Assembly: GCA_022264855.1 (NCBI GenBank)
Contig: JABYQU010000049.1
Coordinates: 1-64,000 of the forward strand
Origin: Lenzites betulinus
Taxonomy: Eukaryota > Basidiomycota > Agaricomycetes > Polyporales > Polyporaceae
Direction of reading: 5' to 3'
DNA: 64,000 nucleotides
The translations under genes were made by a program, and so were the position numbers. Shown in pieces: positions 12,002-23,652 of the stretch (position 1 is its first letter; the number at the start of each line of letters is the position of its first letter). The notes under the pieces are model-generated. The model saw nothing but the letters and a program-made list of their open reading frames with translations, made no database searches and was not told the origin of the DNA.

Positions 12002-15000
12002 TCATACTGCACAACCGGAGAGCAACGCCTGCACGTTCTCTGCAATCTTCAGCGGGTCAATCGCGAGCGGCGCCCCCTCCTCGCCCGCACTCCCACCTCC
12101 CTCCGCAGACGTCGACCCCTCGCCCCCACCCTCCGCCACCGAAGCTGCGAACGCGAACGGGTCCGAGGGGACGGACATCGGTACGACGCCGTCGCTCATC
12201 ACCGGTTTCATGAACGCCCAGAACTCGCTGAAGTCCATCTCGCCCGTGCCCGCGCCCGCCCCGTCGTCGCCTGCAGCAGGGCCCATGCCGTACAGCTCGG
12301 GATTCGCACAAAGCGCGGCCTCGAACTCCGGGTCCACGCCCATGTCCATCGGGAGCGAGGACAGGTACGCGGCAGACGCATCCGCGGCGCCTGCGGACGA
12401 GCCCGCTGGACAGTCCATGGAAGGCGCAAAGGAGGCCAGGTCGAACAGGTCGGAGAACGCGTCGGCGGACATGTCGAGCCCGGCGCTGCCGCTGTGGTCG
12501 CAGCCGGCAATCGAGGTTGCGTCGGAGAACATGTCCGTTTGCTGCGAGAGCATGGCGAGGATCGCGTCGGAGTCTTGGCTGCTCGGGTCCAGATCCGGGT
12601 CGAGCTCTGGGCGCGCGTCGTCAGGCGGGTTGAGTTCGAGCTGCGGGAGACAGATCGTCGCGTCCGGGTCCACGAGTGCCGCGCCGTCGCTGTCGTCCGG
12701 GTGGGTGTCCCAGTCGCTCCCGCCATCCGCTGGTGAGAGGATGGGACTGGACGGAGGGAGCGGAGAGGATGGGGGGAGGCCCGCGGACCATCCGCGGGCG
12801 GTAGCGAATGACCCACCGTCGGACGGGCCGTCCTTGAGCACGGGGTCGAACTCTCCGTCGCTGCTCGCGATGGGAATCGAATCGAGCGGGACATCTTCTG
12901 CGTCGTCCGACTCTGTGGGCTCGGACGTGGGTACATCGAGACCGGATAGTGGGGGCGGGGCGTCAGGGAGAGAGCTCGCGCTTCGGGAGCTGCCTGGGTG
13001 GCTTGAACGTCCGCCAGAGTACGTGCGGGTGCGGGTGCGTTTCCGTGCGGAAGAGGAGGCGGAGTGGAGCGGGGAGAGGTGCGATGACATACTGGTGTAG
13101 AGACTGGGTAGCCTCCGTGGACTACGGCCCGCGCTGCGCGGTGGCCGCTCAGGCGTGAAGAGCGAGCTGAGCTCATCGTCCTCGGGGGTCGAGGTCGTGC
13201 TTGTTGCTGCAGTTGCATGCCGATGTCGGGGTGGTGTAGAAGGTGGCTCCATGTTCTGCAAGGAGGAAGCGGACAGGACATTATGTGAGGAGGAAGGCGC
13301 CAGCGGCATAGCGAAGATCGGTGCCTGTGAGGTGGTCGCCAATATGGGCCTTGGAGGGCTGCCCTGCGAGGCAGCGGCGGAACGCAAGCCGGTGCTGTTG
13401 CGTGCGCGCGCGTTGGACCCGGCTGCCCGAGCTGGAGATGTCAGTACGGCGGGGCCATGAAAATCGCGCCCTGTGAGGTCGTCCTTGGCGTGTCTGCTGG
13501 TTGAGGATCGTTTGCGGGCCTTTTCCGCGCCCTTCTTCGTTGACCGCTTTCGCTTGAGACCCTCCGAAGGAGCAGCATCCGAGGTGCCTTCCGTGAGGTA
13601 TGTGCCATTGGCGTTTCTGGGCAAGGTCGCCGTAGTTGTCCGCGCCCACTCCGGCACGACAAATGGCTTGCGTAGCGTACTTTGCCCGAGCGTATGCGCG
13701 CGCCGCGGAGGGGATGTCGCAGGACCACCGGACGACCCGGACGCGCGAGACGCGCTGTTCTCCCCGCCGGGATCTGAGGCGACATGCGACTGCGAGGAGT
13801 CCGTATTCGTACCGTGAGAGGAGAGAATAGAGCTTCTGCTGGACTTGGAGGTCAACGTTCGCGTGGAGGAGCTAGCGGTCCGTTTGCGCGACTCTTCTCG
13901 CTCACGGTCGCGCTCATCCATAATCTCATTGAGAGTACGTTTCCGGCTGGAAGAGCCGGACAAACTGGCTGCACGAGAATGTGTTGCACCACCAGCAGTC
14001 TGTGGCCTTGCCCGCGGTGTCTGCTCAGTGCTGGCGCTGTTTGGTGGAACATTCCGCACCGTCGGCGGTGGTCGGGCGACGTCTTTTCCCTTCTCCTTCT
14101 CCATCCCGCTTCTGCGGAAAGCGGCGGGATTGACGTTCTCCTTGTCGAGCACTATCACTTCGTCGTCCTCGAGACTGGGGTCTGTTGTGGGTGGTGTAAA
14201 AGGGGAGGGCGTGTTAGCGGGTGGTGAGAGAGATGCTGAGGCTGGTGAGCTTGCTGTGCTACATGATCCCGGGACGGAGAGAAATCCGGAGGAAGACGCA
14301 GCAGTGGAGTTTGAGGAGGTTGGTGGGGCAAGAACGGGAGGCGCAGGAGCACTGGCGTGAGGGACGGCCGGAGTGGAGGAAGCGGCGGAGAACATTCTAC
14401 CCAGGGTATGAACAAGTTCCGGATTGGGAGCAGCATTAGGCGAGGAGTCAATGGAGGAGAGAAGCGAGAGAAGCTGCTGGTTCTGTTGGGAGCTAGCAAG
14501 GGCCAGGAAGAACGCCTGTAGTGCGGCCTGGGGCGTGTTGTCGGCTGATGGCGGTGGGGCTGAAGACGGGTTGTGGGCAGAGAGAGGCGGTTGTGGGATG
14601 GGAGAGGGGGCCGCGGTCGGAGGTGGATCAGCAGTGGCCGAGTCGCTACGTTTGATAACAATATCGTTGATCGGAAGCGGCCTAGGTGTACCAGCAGCGC
14701 TCGGTGTGCTTGCGGCCGAATCAGGGGCGGGCGAGACGCCCTTCTCCCTTTCTTCCTTGGCACGGCGGAGTGGATCTGTAGTGAAGAGAGCGCCAGTATT
14801 CCGTCTTGCGGGCTTCTTCTCTGTAGTAGTCGAAGCAGTGGACCAGCTACTTGTACGAGGAAGAGGGACGCGATTGCCCTGAAAGAAGAGTCAGAGGAGT
14901 CAAACGAGACAATGGACGAGAATGTACTTCTCGGAGAGAGAAGATGACTTCGAGGCCGTCATCACGGATGCCATCGGACATGAGCGTGCCAAAAACGGAG

Positions 15001-15489
15001 GGCGGGTCTGTGCTACGAAGAGCATCAGAGAGCCAGCCGTAGCCAACGGCGACGGCCGGTGCGGGATTTGGACTGGACGCGTTCGTCTGCTCTTTAGAAG
15101 ACGTAAGAGGTAAATGCGGAAGAACATAAGGCAGTAGAACTCACGGGATTCGAAGGGGTCGAAAACATAGACAGACCAGTCGCGTGTTGTCGCAGATGTG
15201 AGCTCTGGGCTGGAAAGGGGAACGGTCGGTGAAAATCTTTGTGGAGGTGCGGGTTAGCCTACCTAGACTGGCAGATGGCGTCGAGACACGGGCGAAGAGA
15301 AACTTTGCCATAGATAATTTCCGGAGGGGAGAGAGGAGGCGCAAGATGCTGGGGAACTATCGACACCTGGGCTTTGGTCGACGAACGGGCGAGCATGTAG
15401 GGGGCTTGGCCGTTGATCGTGTACAAGACGCGAACTGGAAAAGATATGAGAGGACGCGGCGAGGTGGACGGCGGAGGAACATACTGCAC
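12002..15489 (-). CDS. Spt21/Ams2-like transcription or chromatin regulator
   Basis: Exons 15263-15489 (5' end uncertain), 15145-15209, 14928-15091 and 12002-14878 join in frame to about 1110 residues. The N-terminal 150 residues contain RVLYTINGQAPYMLARS, PPEIIYGKVSLRPCLDAIC, DWSVYVFDPFES and GYGWLSDALRS. I match these to the N-terminal domain shared by yeast Spt21 and fission yeast Ams2, which act in histone-gene transcription. A middle block, KPFVVPEWARTTTATLPR, follows a low-complexity region. Most of the rest is Ser/Pro/Ala-rich and disordered, with acidic patches near the C-terminus that could activate transcription. No intact GATA finger is seen. The first in-frame codon available is GTG, so the true start probably lies in an upstream exon before the acceptor near 15485. 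Confidence 0.7.
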
Positions 15490-17677
15490 AGTGAACGCGT
15501 CTCCATGTTATTCTCATCCCACAGCAGATACAACGACAGCTAGAAATGCAGAGAGCGAGGGGGACGAGGACGAGGAGGCGGAGAACGAGGAGGAGAAGGA
15601 CGAGCGTGGGTGCCGAGCAGACGCCCGCGAGGTCTCAACGCGTCGGGTCACGTGTACCGCGTCAACGCGTCCAGCGCGCACGCGCCCGGATCCCTCCCTT
15701 TCTTCTCCACCGCCGTTTGTGCTGCTCTTGCCGAACGTCGCAAACACAACGCTCAATCGCACCTCAAAGCGCCACAATAATGAGCAAAATACCACGCCTC
15801 ATCTCACAGTTCAATATGGCATAAGTGCTTCACCCGCTTCATGGGCAAACCGGTATAGAGGAGCTGCAACACACTCTGCCATAATCTCGCACGCCCCTCC
15901 ACTCATTTTGTCACTCGTCGCAGCAGGACGTTGTGCTTCAATCCTCTCAAAGTGCTACACGCAACCCGAAATCGGCGGAAATCATCACGGCTCCCGCAAC
16001 GAATGCCATCACTACTAACTAGTCTTACTGCGCTTTCGCAATACGCGACTGTACTATGTATGGTGGCAGGGTGTGCCATTTATCACACCGCCGAGTGTTA
16101 AGCAGCAACGCGCTCTACACTAACATTCTTGGTTCTCGTAGGTTAGGGTCGGCACCCTCTTTGCTATATGTTTCCACACGAGAGGCAGAGCCCGCCTCGA
16201 CGAAGCCCCTCCGAGTCCGGCTTCCAGAGCTCCAATGCCAGTCAGGACTTTCACTAAGGGTATCAAATAAACCGACTCGAGGACATAGACCGCAGATTCC
16301 CCCACGCCACGATCTCGACACTCAATTGCAAGCCTCGGCGATAGACGCTTCTACCGCTTGTCACGCTCGACCAACCCGAGGCACCCGCGTGTGTGCCTCC
16401 TCGCCAAAGTTTGGGACGGTGCGGCTAGTGCGGCGGGCAACAAGATAACACAAGTCGCCCTGCAGGCACCCCCAGCGGCTCATAAGTAACTGCATTCATT
16501 AGACCAATTAGGGCGTAACTTCGCGCTGGGAACCGCCGGAAAATGAAATACACACTGCAATGGCCGTACTTGAATAGACTTGGATGCATCCGCACGGGAG
16601 CGTGTGCAAAATGCGCGGCCCCTAGCCGTCACTATATGTACGTACGCAACCGCAATTACCGAGTTGCGGATACATGCTTATAGCGCGGATGCAGATGCTT
16701 CAAGTCAGATGTACGAACGTTCGCGACAGTTGAGTATCGCGCGGCTTGAACGCGTCTCAAGCTTGCAAGGGCTCGACCTCCCTCGCGCTCTAAGTCCGCA
16801 CGGGCATATGTGGGACTAAAAACGTACGAGCGTACGGCGTCGAAGGGCGGCCAACAACACCAACCCCCGGTCGCCAAGAGGATCCCCTGCCTCTTGGCCG
16901 TTTTTGTCCGGCCAATAATCTCGACGAAGTCCACCGCGACTCGAAAGTCCGTCGTGCGACCGACAGTCAGCGCACCTTCGTCGAAGCCGACCACGCCAGC
17001 AGAGACCGGTGGCAAGCATTGACAGCATAGGCGCGTTAATCATGTATTGTCCTACGATTCGTACTACCGGGTGCCATACGGGTCTCAGGCTGCAAAATAC
17101 ATACCACAAGCCGCCCTGCAGACGCCTCCCGCTCGCCAGCTTTGATAGTAAGCTACAGACCCTAGCGTCCGTACAACTGAACGCGCCCCAGGGCCTCGAC
17201 CGACCTCAGGCGTACACCTGCACAGCGGCGAACAACACCCATGGGCCGCCCCCGACCGCCGACGGGCCCAGGGCGATCTCGCCTCCCGCGTGCACACGCC
17301 CACACGCTGCACCGCAGTCGAGTGTATACACTGCCGGCAGTGTCGCTGTCAGCGCCGCGGAGTGCACTACTACTAGGCTACTAGGATCACACCCGTCAGC
17401 CGTCAGCCGTCACTCACGTAAGCTACAGAACGGCGGGCTGGGGCGACCCCAGCGCTCCGAGTGCCGCCGGGAGCTCGAGGGCGGGGGCCGCATGTCTGTG
17501 GCAGTGATTATTCAATGTCGCAGAGTGCGCTATGCACAGTGAACGCAAGAAGGCGAGGATCACGCGGGTGTGACAGCGCCGGGCTCGCGTGCGCACTACA
17601 TGTACGTACGGCAGATCTAGTCTGCAGCAGCATTTGTGGCAAAGCGCGACCGGAACTAACACACGTATCGCGCACAG
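15490..17677. other. gene-poor stretch, no supported gene
   Basis: 15490-15850 is the presumed promoter and first-exon region of the Spt21-like gene. From 16.0 to 17.6 kb all frames are short and unlike proteins. The segments around 16.74-16.9 kb and 17.15-17.3 kb share a loose word order, which may be an old duplication. Confidence 0.4.
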
Positions 17678-17873
17678 ATGGTTCATCTCCATGCTCGGCA
17701 AGATGTCGTCTCTGACCCACCTAGTCCAGACCTTCCGAGATAACAAGGTACGCGCCTCTCGCACTCACGCATACATTTCCTGACAAACGACTAGGTCGAC
17801 AACTTGAACTATGCGATCACCGAGCTAATACAAGGACAAACCCGCCGCTTAGTAATCGCATGCATGTCCTCCC
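17678..17873 (+). pseudogene. METTL16-type RNA methyltransferase, two-exon fragment
   Basis: Exon-like block 17678-17747 reads WFISMLGKMSSLTHLVQTF and stops at a GT donor. After an intron ending CTAG at 17794, block 17795-17873 reads VDNLNYAITELIQGQTRR. In METTL16-family U6 snRNA N6-adenosine methyltransferases the corresponding text is a W-Y-x-S-M-x-G-K motif followed by a T-E-F-x-Q-G-x-T-x-R-W motif. The catalytic NPPF region and everything upstream are missing, and the downstream side runs directly into phytase-like sequence, so this is a relic. Confidence 0.6.
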
Positions 17874-17919
17874 CTGCGCCCCCAACAACGTCTCGAACTC
17901 ATGGCGTGTGCTCTACAGG

Positions 17920-18904
17920 TATAATGAGTACACCCTCCCAGTATTCCGTACCGAGTCCCAGGACCACATGCTCTCCTTCGCGCTCAACTTCGCCCTCGGG
18001 GTTTTCGGCCACCACAGCTGATTACGATCGAGGCCCACGGCTTCAACAACACCCTCGCTCCCTCCAAGACGTGCCCGAATGCACACGACCACGACTGTGC
18101 GACCGTACTATTGGTCCGCCGGGAGTGGGCGAATGTGTATCTCCCGGACGCGCTCGCCCGCTTCCGCCCACAACGGCCTTGGGCTATCAATGGAGGACGT
18201 ATACTCCAAGCAGCTAGCAGCTCTGCGCATACGAGGTGCGTCCCATAGTCCGTCGTGTCTCCCGCGCTCGCCTTCGCCATAGACCGTCGCACTCGGCTAC
18301 TCAAAGCTCTGTGAAAAGCTCATAGAGGAAGAGTGGAAAGGCTTCGATTACGCGTGAGCTACACGCCCCGCCGAATGTTAATCACTGACCAATTCCATCC
18401 AGCGTTGACCGGTACTTCTGGTACGGCTCCGCGTTTGGCTCGCCCGTCGTGCGCGGACTCGGGATCGGTTACGTCCAGGAAGTCCTCGCACACCTCACGC
18501 ACACGCGTCGTGCTCAACGGTACGTCCCCCGGGCCCCATGCCCCCAATGCATGGCCCACGCTGACTCGCCCCCACTGGCAGTGATGCGCGGACCAGCTGC
18601 CCCCGATGGACCACACCCCGCCTCGCCACGCCTACAAGACCTCGCACCTCGCGCCCTTTGCCACCAACGTCTAGTTGCAGCGTATGTCCCGCTCTCTCAC
18701 CCTCTCTGTCCGTACACACTGAACGATCACCCATCCCCAGTGCTTGCCTGCGCATTGAAGCCCGCCCCGCAGATTTGCATCTTCATCAACGACGGCATCG
18801 TCCGGCTCGCCGCACTCCATGGCTGTCCAGCTACCGCGGACTCAGCCTTCGTCGCCGCGCTGCACGCACTCGTCGCGTGCACGGACTGGGCGTGGGCTTG
18901 CTGA
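17920..18904 (+). pseudogene. phytase / histidine acid phosphatase, decayed C-terminal half
   Basis: The blocks follow the order of fungal phytases: FRTESQDHMLSFALNF (about 17955), ITIEAHGFNNTLAPSKTCPN (18015), EWANVYLPDALARF (18125), SMEDVYSKQL (18190), and LGYSKLCEKL with EEEWKGFDYA (18295-18352). A GT-AG intron then leads to GSAFGSPVVRGLGIGYVQEV and LAHLTHT (18405-18505), and the last block is ICIFINDGIVRLAALHG (18777). The blocks lie in different frames with stops between them. The catalytic RHGxRxP segment is absent, and the His-Asp pair expected near the end reads I-N-D. The enzyme family releases phosphate from phytate; this copy cannot be functional. Confidence 0.65.
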
Positions 18905-19314
18905 CACGGCGACTAGACTGTACCACCCAGCACCGCGTGGAACACCACAGGTTCAAATGCTCACATTTAACATTCATATCAACATGGCAAGTATGCAAGT
19001 ATAGACGAGACATAGAGTCTACAAGTATGCATGACAAACGTGTGCCACATCAAGAACTGAGATAACAAAGGAGGAGAAGCAGGGATAGCATGGTAGTAGA
19101 TGGACTTGGACATAACAAGATATGCGATAAGAACAGAGAACCAAAACTGTGACATGAAGGCTGAATGGCAAGGCGATGGCGATGACGACGACATCAACGA
19201 CGATGGAGCAGATAGCAGTTGTGTGAGGCGCTGATGAACGACCACTGAGTGTTACAAGTAATGAATGGTCAGACACTGAGTTGTGGGTACATGAGCGACA
19301 AGGACATACCATGC
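18905..19314. other. intergenic, nothing identified
   Basis: Separates the phytase relic from the transposon-interrupted gene that ends at 19315. No frame is supported. Confidence 0.5.
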
Positions 19315-20179
19315 CTACTTGGCATGCACCGGACTATGAGCCTCGCGGGATTGAGCAATCTGCTCACGCAACAGTGCAGTCTCCTCACGCAACAGTGCAA
19401 TCTCCTGATCCTTGGCCTGCTCGATGGCCAACCTGGCCTCCTCGGCCGCAGCCACTTCCGCAGCGGCGTTCTGCCTGGCCTTTGCAACGTCCTCTGCAAC
19501 CTCCTTCTGAACCTGTGTGATGTCCCCCCACCTGGTCTTTTGGAGAGCAGACCACTCCTCGATCACCTTCCGGGTTGTTTGCAATTTTGTCTCATAAAGG
19601 CCCTTGATCTCCGAATCGTACAGTTCGTCGATGTCCTTGGTCGTTACGAGTCGGAAGATTCCTTTGAAAGTCCCCTCTGGGCCCGGCACGACTTTCTGCC
19701 GCACAGTCGAGGACGTGGATGCGGGGTCGTATGCGATGTTGAACTCGGCCTGCAGTGCAGAGGCAGCGAGCGGAGGGTCCTCGAGAGTGCCCTTGCCATT
19801 GGAGGACTGGGCGAGGAGGGCAGCCATGAGCATGTTGGCATACCAATAGCATTGGCGTGATGACAGGATATATGTGGGCGAGTGCTCGTGGAGGGTGGCG
19901 GCAGCAACGAGGGCATCCAGCAAGGAAGGATGAGACTGACGAGTAAAGATATGGGAGAAAAGGAGGTCGCCCTGGTCGGGCAATTCGCGGATGAATCTGA
20001 ACATGTCGGTGGCGAGGATAGGATCTTTAGAAGGCTGGTCCTTCAGTTCCTCGATGCGAGAGGCCCCGGAGACGGTGGTCAAGGTGTCATAGCGCGTATT
20101 TTCGTGACGCGACGGAAATGCGCTTTTTGACACCCCATCCCAACCATTGTGAGCACGATCGATCTTGATCAAGCCAATA

Positions 20180-20194
20180 CAGCTCTTACCGAAA
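20180..20194 (+). repeat. left terminal inverted repeat of the Tc1/mariner element
   Basis: 15 bp, an exact reverse complement of 21430-21444, preceded by the TA target site at 20178-20179. Confidence 0.9.
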
Positions 20195-20720
20195 TTTATA
20201 CGCCGCCAACTCCGACGACGCGCGATCACACTTTTCACGCAAAACACACAAAATACATGAACGACCTAGGGCTCACGCAAAAGGTTCTGCTTGACATATA
20301 TACATCTGTTGTCAGTAGTATAAAGATGCGTGGTTGTCTGAAAGTGTGTGCGAAGTACTCAGAAGGAGTACTAGCAGGTACAGCGTTAGAAAAAGCCGCC
20401 TGCCCGCTGCTTCGAGTGGTTCACCAAAATTGTTCATCACTGGGCTTCAGGTACTCTTGACTGCTCGCCTGTTCTGAATTGTCTACACGCACACATTTAC
20501 ACTCCCTCTGGAAGGGCAATACGGTCGACGACATGCCTGTCATGCTTCACTCACAGACTCAGCGTATAGTAGTCTCCGGCAGCTCCGAGGCAGGCGACTC
20601 CGACGTCAAAGACCGTGACAGTGACGACAAGTCAGTCTCCTCTGCACACACGGCGGTCGAAGTGGCAGCTGCCCACTGTAAGTGCCAGAGACTTGAGATC
20701 AACATATAAGTACTACTCAC

Positions 20721-21318
20721 CGGGTTGGACAACACCCAGTCATAGAAATCCGACCCATCCACGGACCCACAAACCACCCGCACCGTGAGGAGCCCATCCA
20801 GGCTGAGTGCGGGAGGGATGGTGTAACGTAGGACTTCTACTACCCGCTCTCCTGCTGATGCTCGTCCATAAGTTGCATTGCACTTGGTCGGCCGTAAGGT
20901 GGGATATGATGTCAGCCTTCCACTGAGTCCTGGTGATCTCATCTCGTTGCACTGCAGCCTTCTGAAGCTTCTTGTATGTGTAGCCAAAGGCGACTAAAGA
21001 GCGCTGCAGCCTGCTGATAGAGACAGGCTGATCATGTTTGACAGTTAGCCAGGAGATGATCTCGTCAAGGTAGAGAGAGGGAGAGGACAAGATGAGAGTG
21101 TGAAGATCCTCGAGAACAGTACAGCTCAGAGTGCGCCGGCGTCCTCGCAGAGCTGACCGAAGCTGAACATTGCCGAAGGACTGCAAACTGCGAGTCAACT
21201 TCTTGACGCTGTCGACAGAGACTCCGAGGATGTGGGCGACGCTGGGCACATTCGAGCCCGAGAGAACAAGGGCAGCAGCCCGTTCCTTCAAATCCCTGCT
21301 GATCTTTCGGTTGACCAT
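20721..21318 (-). pseudogene. Tc1/mariner transposase fragment
   Basis: Starts MVNRKISRDLKERAAALVLS, a helix-turn-helix DNA-binding start, followed by a second HTH (RGRRRTLSCTVLEDL, then SLYLDEIISWL). After about residue 145 (ISHLTADQ) some 70-90 bp are missing, including the segment with the first catalytic Asp. A shifted frame then resumes with ATYGRASAGERV, IPPALSLDGLLTVRV and DFYDWVLSNPV, up to a GT donor at 20720. The later catalytic residues are not found. Confidence 0.8.
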
Positions 21319-21429
21319 AGATATATAGAGGAATTGAGGACGTCAAAGTGCAGACCGTACCGCGTCGCGCGAATTATGTATTTTGGGTGAATCGCGCGCT
21401 GTGTATACAAAAAAGCGCTCACGCATAGT

Positions 21430-21444
21430 TTTCGGTAAGAGCTG
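21430..21444 (-). repeat. right terminal inverted repeat of the Tc1/mariner element
   Basis: 15 bp, an exact reverse complement of 20180-20194, followed by the TA at 21445-21446. The interrupted host frame enters the element here and stops at 21419-21421. Confidence 0.9.
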
Positions 21445-21772
21445 TATTCGGACCATGGAAAGACTCGGCAGACTTGTTGTCGACGATGGTGAGCACAATG
21501 TACTCGTGCTCAAATAGATTTTTCGTCTCCCTGTAGAGATCCACTTGGATGACGACCGCGCGACTGACGAAGGGGTCGGACTCGTAACAGGGATGATCGG
21601 AGTGCTTCGGAAGAGTGACAGCGTCAATGTACTGTTGCAAGGCGTGGCAGATGGTAATCTCCTCCGATTCGCCTGGGAAGGGACCGAGAGAAGGACGCAG
21701 GGGGGAAGGCTTGTAGCTATAGAATCCTAGTAGACGGCGAAGCGATGGGGGGATGAGTGAGAGGAGGTGCAT

Positions 21773-22189
21773 GTCGGCAGACGGTGGGCGGTGGACTTTA
21801 TCGTTCGCAGAGCGTGGGGATATCGATGGATGGACAATTAGATCTACGAGGTCGAAGATGACAATAAGATCGAAGAGGTCGAATATGTCGAATCGCCCGC
21901 AGAGGTCGAGCGTGGGGATCACTTTCGGCTCGCATATATATGTCGCGATCACGTGCATCACGTGCTCAGTACTTCCTCACTGTCTGGGCATCGCTGTGGA
22001 CATCGCACTCGCAGGGCAAAAGGATGCATCTCCCGTGGCGCAAACTAGGATGTGAAGAAACAACTGTGCTTCCGGAAAGTACAAAGTACATGCAAGGTCG
22101 TCAGATGAGGAACTGCGCTGTCGACGGGATGGTAGTATGATACAGATATTGTGCTCCTCCGAGGCCTTTGCTCGCTGTGCGCTTCTCAC
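21773..22189. other. upstream region of the interrupted gene
   Basis: Contains GATCG-rich short repeats around 21840-21905 and a TATATATA stretch at 21936-21943 that could serve as a TATA box for the minus-strand gene. No gene is seen. Confidence 0.4.
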
Positions 22190-23130
22190 CCCGTGCGCAT
22201 GCCAAGCAGACCATCTCCGCGAGCGCCGTCGCGCCTCGTCGCGCCGAGTCCGCCGCCGCCGCATCCATCCACCGGGGCAAGCTCCTCCATCTTGACATCC
22301 CCCGCGCCTTTGCGTATATCGAGCGCCGAGTCGTCCGGGTAGCACGCGTTACTGCCGATGAAGCAGAGCGTGATCTCGACGACCAGTGCGAACGCGTAGA
22401 TCTTCGCGCTCTCGACGGTCAACACGCGCGCCTTCGTATACCGGGACGAGCTGTTCCAGCGCTCGAGTTCCTGTGGACCAGTGGGTGCCTGTAAGGAGCG
22501 ACAGCTGAGAAAAGCCACACACTATTCATCGCGTTTCGGCAGTGCGTTTGCCCCCCGAGCAGCACCACACACATTCACCGGCGGACGCGATGGTGAGCAG
22601 GATGCCAGGGACGACGCATACTCGTCAGTTCCCGCTACATACTACGTGCGAGCACCGCCACACCTGGGTGATCGTCCGAAGACCCACGCGCATTAATATT
22701 TCTCATCCACGCACACGCACACTCACGAAGACGCTGCCGCCCACTATGGAATTCGCGGAGTGGATGGTGGCCTTCGCGACGTTGGGCGGGGTGAACACGT
22801 CGGAGCCTAAGTACGCGCCAGGCCCGCCGTGCATGTCGCGGAGGTAGATGAAGCCCCACTGGCAGATGAGGCGGCAGAAGCCGGGCACGACATGGATATC
22901 TGGATGGTCGAGAAGCAGAACACGAGCTTGCCTTTGCGCGTGTGCCGGAAACACAGGATGTACACATACACATACGAGCTAGAGCGACAGACGTTGATGC
23001 CTGTGCAGACGTCGGTAGCGGCGGGGTCAGCCCCGCGAGCCGACGTGGGGATCGCGCACGTACCGTAGAACAGGGTCTCGAGCCAGATGGCGGTGAGGTA
23101 AGTAGGCCTTGTCGAAGGCGAGGCACATGG
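22190..23130 (-). pseudogene. decayed membrane-protein gene (unassigned)
   Basis: On the minus strand, exon-like blocks appear in order but in different frames. The first, TYLTAIWLETLFYG, ends at a GT donor near 23066. The next are SSYVYVYILCFRHTRKGK near 22970, CRLICQWGFIYLRDM near 22890, VFTPPNVAKATIHSANSIVG near 22770, and TKARVLTVESAKIYAFALVV with EITLCFIGSNACYPDD near 22400. The hydrophobic blocks and the intron positions resemble multi-pass basidiomycete membrane proteins of unknown role. Frame breaks and low-complexity drift at the 3' end suggest a pseudogene. Confidence 0.35.
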
Positions 23131-23652
23131 TGCACGGTCGCGGACGTCAGGCAGACCGGCTACACGGCCACCACCGTACGCGTGCCCACGCTACAGTGGG
23201 AACACAACCGCAAGCATGGGAGCGTGACGGGCCCGCGGAGAGCCGCGACGCGAGGCGACGCGAGAGGCGCAAAAAGCACGCAGTACGTACTTACTGGCAG
23301 CGCGTCCAAGTGGGCCCGGGGCAATTTGAATAGGCAGGGGAGATTCGGGCGCATCGAGATGGGTGGGACCCTGTGCGCGGGAGGGCCGCACCGATCGCCC
23401 TCGCGGGGGTGCCGCGCAGATCTGCGGCACTTAGGCGACATCTGTCAACAACGACGCGAGTGCATATCTCGCAAAGGCGGCTCAAGCTCGGTTCGCGAGG
23501 CGACGCGGGGCTAGGCGCGCGCTCGGGCAGACGGGTGTGGGACACTAGAACTAGTGATGTATTCGGCGGTAGGGATACAACGCTGACTGCTTCTCTCTAT
23601 TCTTCCTTTTGCTACACCGCGCGCGGGGGCACGAATTACACGAGATAACGGA
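23131..23652. other. intergenic, nothing identified
   Basis: GC-rich spacer between the membrane-protein relic and the 3' end of the aldolase gene. No frame is supported. Confidence 0.45.

Larger units (their letters stand above)
20180..21444 (-). mobile_element. Tc1/mariner DNA transposon, degenerate, with intact termini
   Basis: The ends are perfect 15-bp inverted repeats, CAGCTCTTACCGAAA at 20180-20194 and its complement at 21430-21444. Each is flanked by TA (20178-20179 and 21445-21446), the target duplicated by Tc1/mariner elements. Inside, on the minus strand, lies the 5' part of a transposase gene. The 3' part of the transposase is gone, so the copy needs a helper to move. Confidence 0.9.
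19315..21772 (-). pseudogene. uncharacterised fungal protein gene split by a Tc1/mariner insertion
   Basis: The 5' part (21772-21447) and the 3' part (20177-19315) read in one frame once the 1265-bp element and one TA are removed. The result is 396 residues. The start MHLLSLIPPSLRRLLGFYSY at 21772 is the best ATG. The N-terminal half contains FEHEYIVLTIVD and, across the junction, IGLIKIDRAHNGW; the middle contains SSRQCYWYANMLMAALL. This pattern occurs in a large family expanded in mushroom-forming fungi whose function I do not know. The last 80 residues are a Glu/Ala/Gln-rich coiled coil. As it stands, the transcript would stop inside the element. Confidence 0.75.

Noticed and set aside
12208..13281. 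Long second minus-strand frame and plus-strand frame inside the Spt21-like gene
   Set aside because: Shadows of the Ser/Pro-rich coding exon. Their composition follows from codon bias of the true frame.
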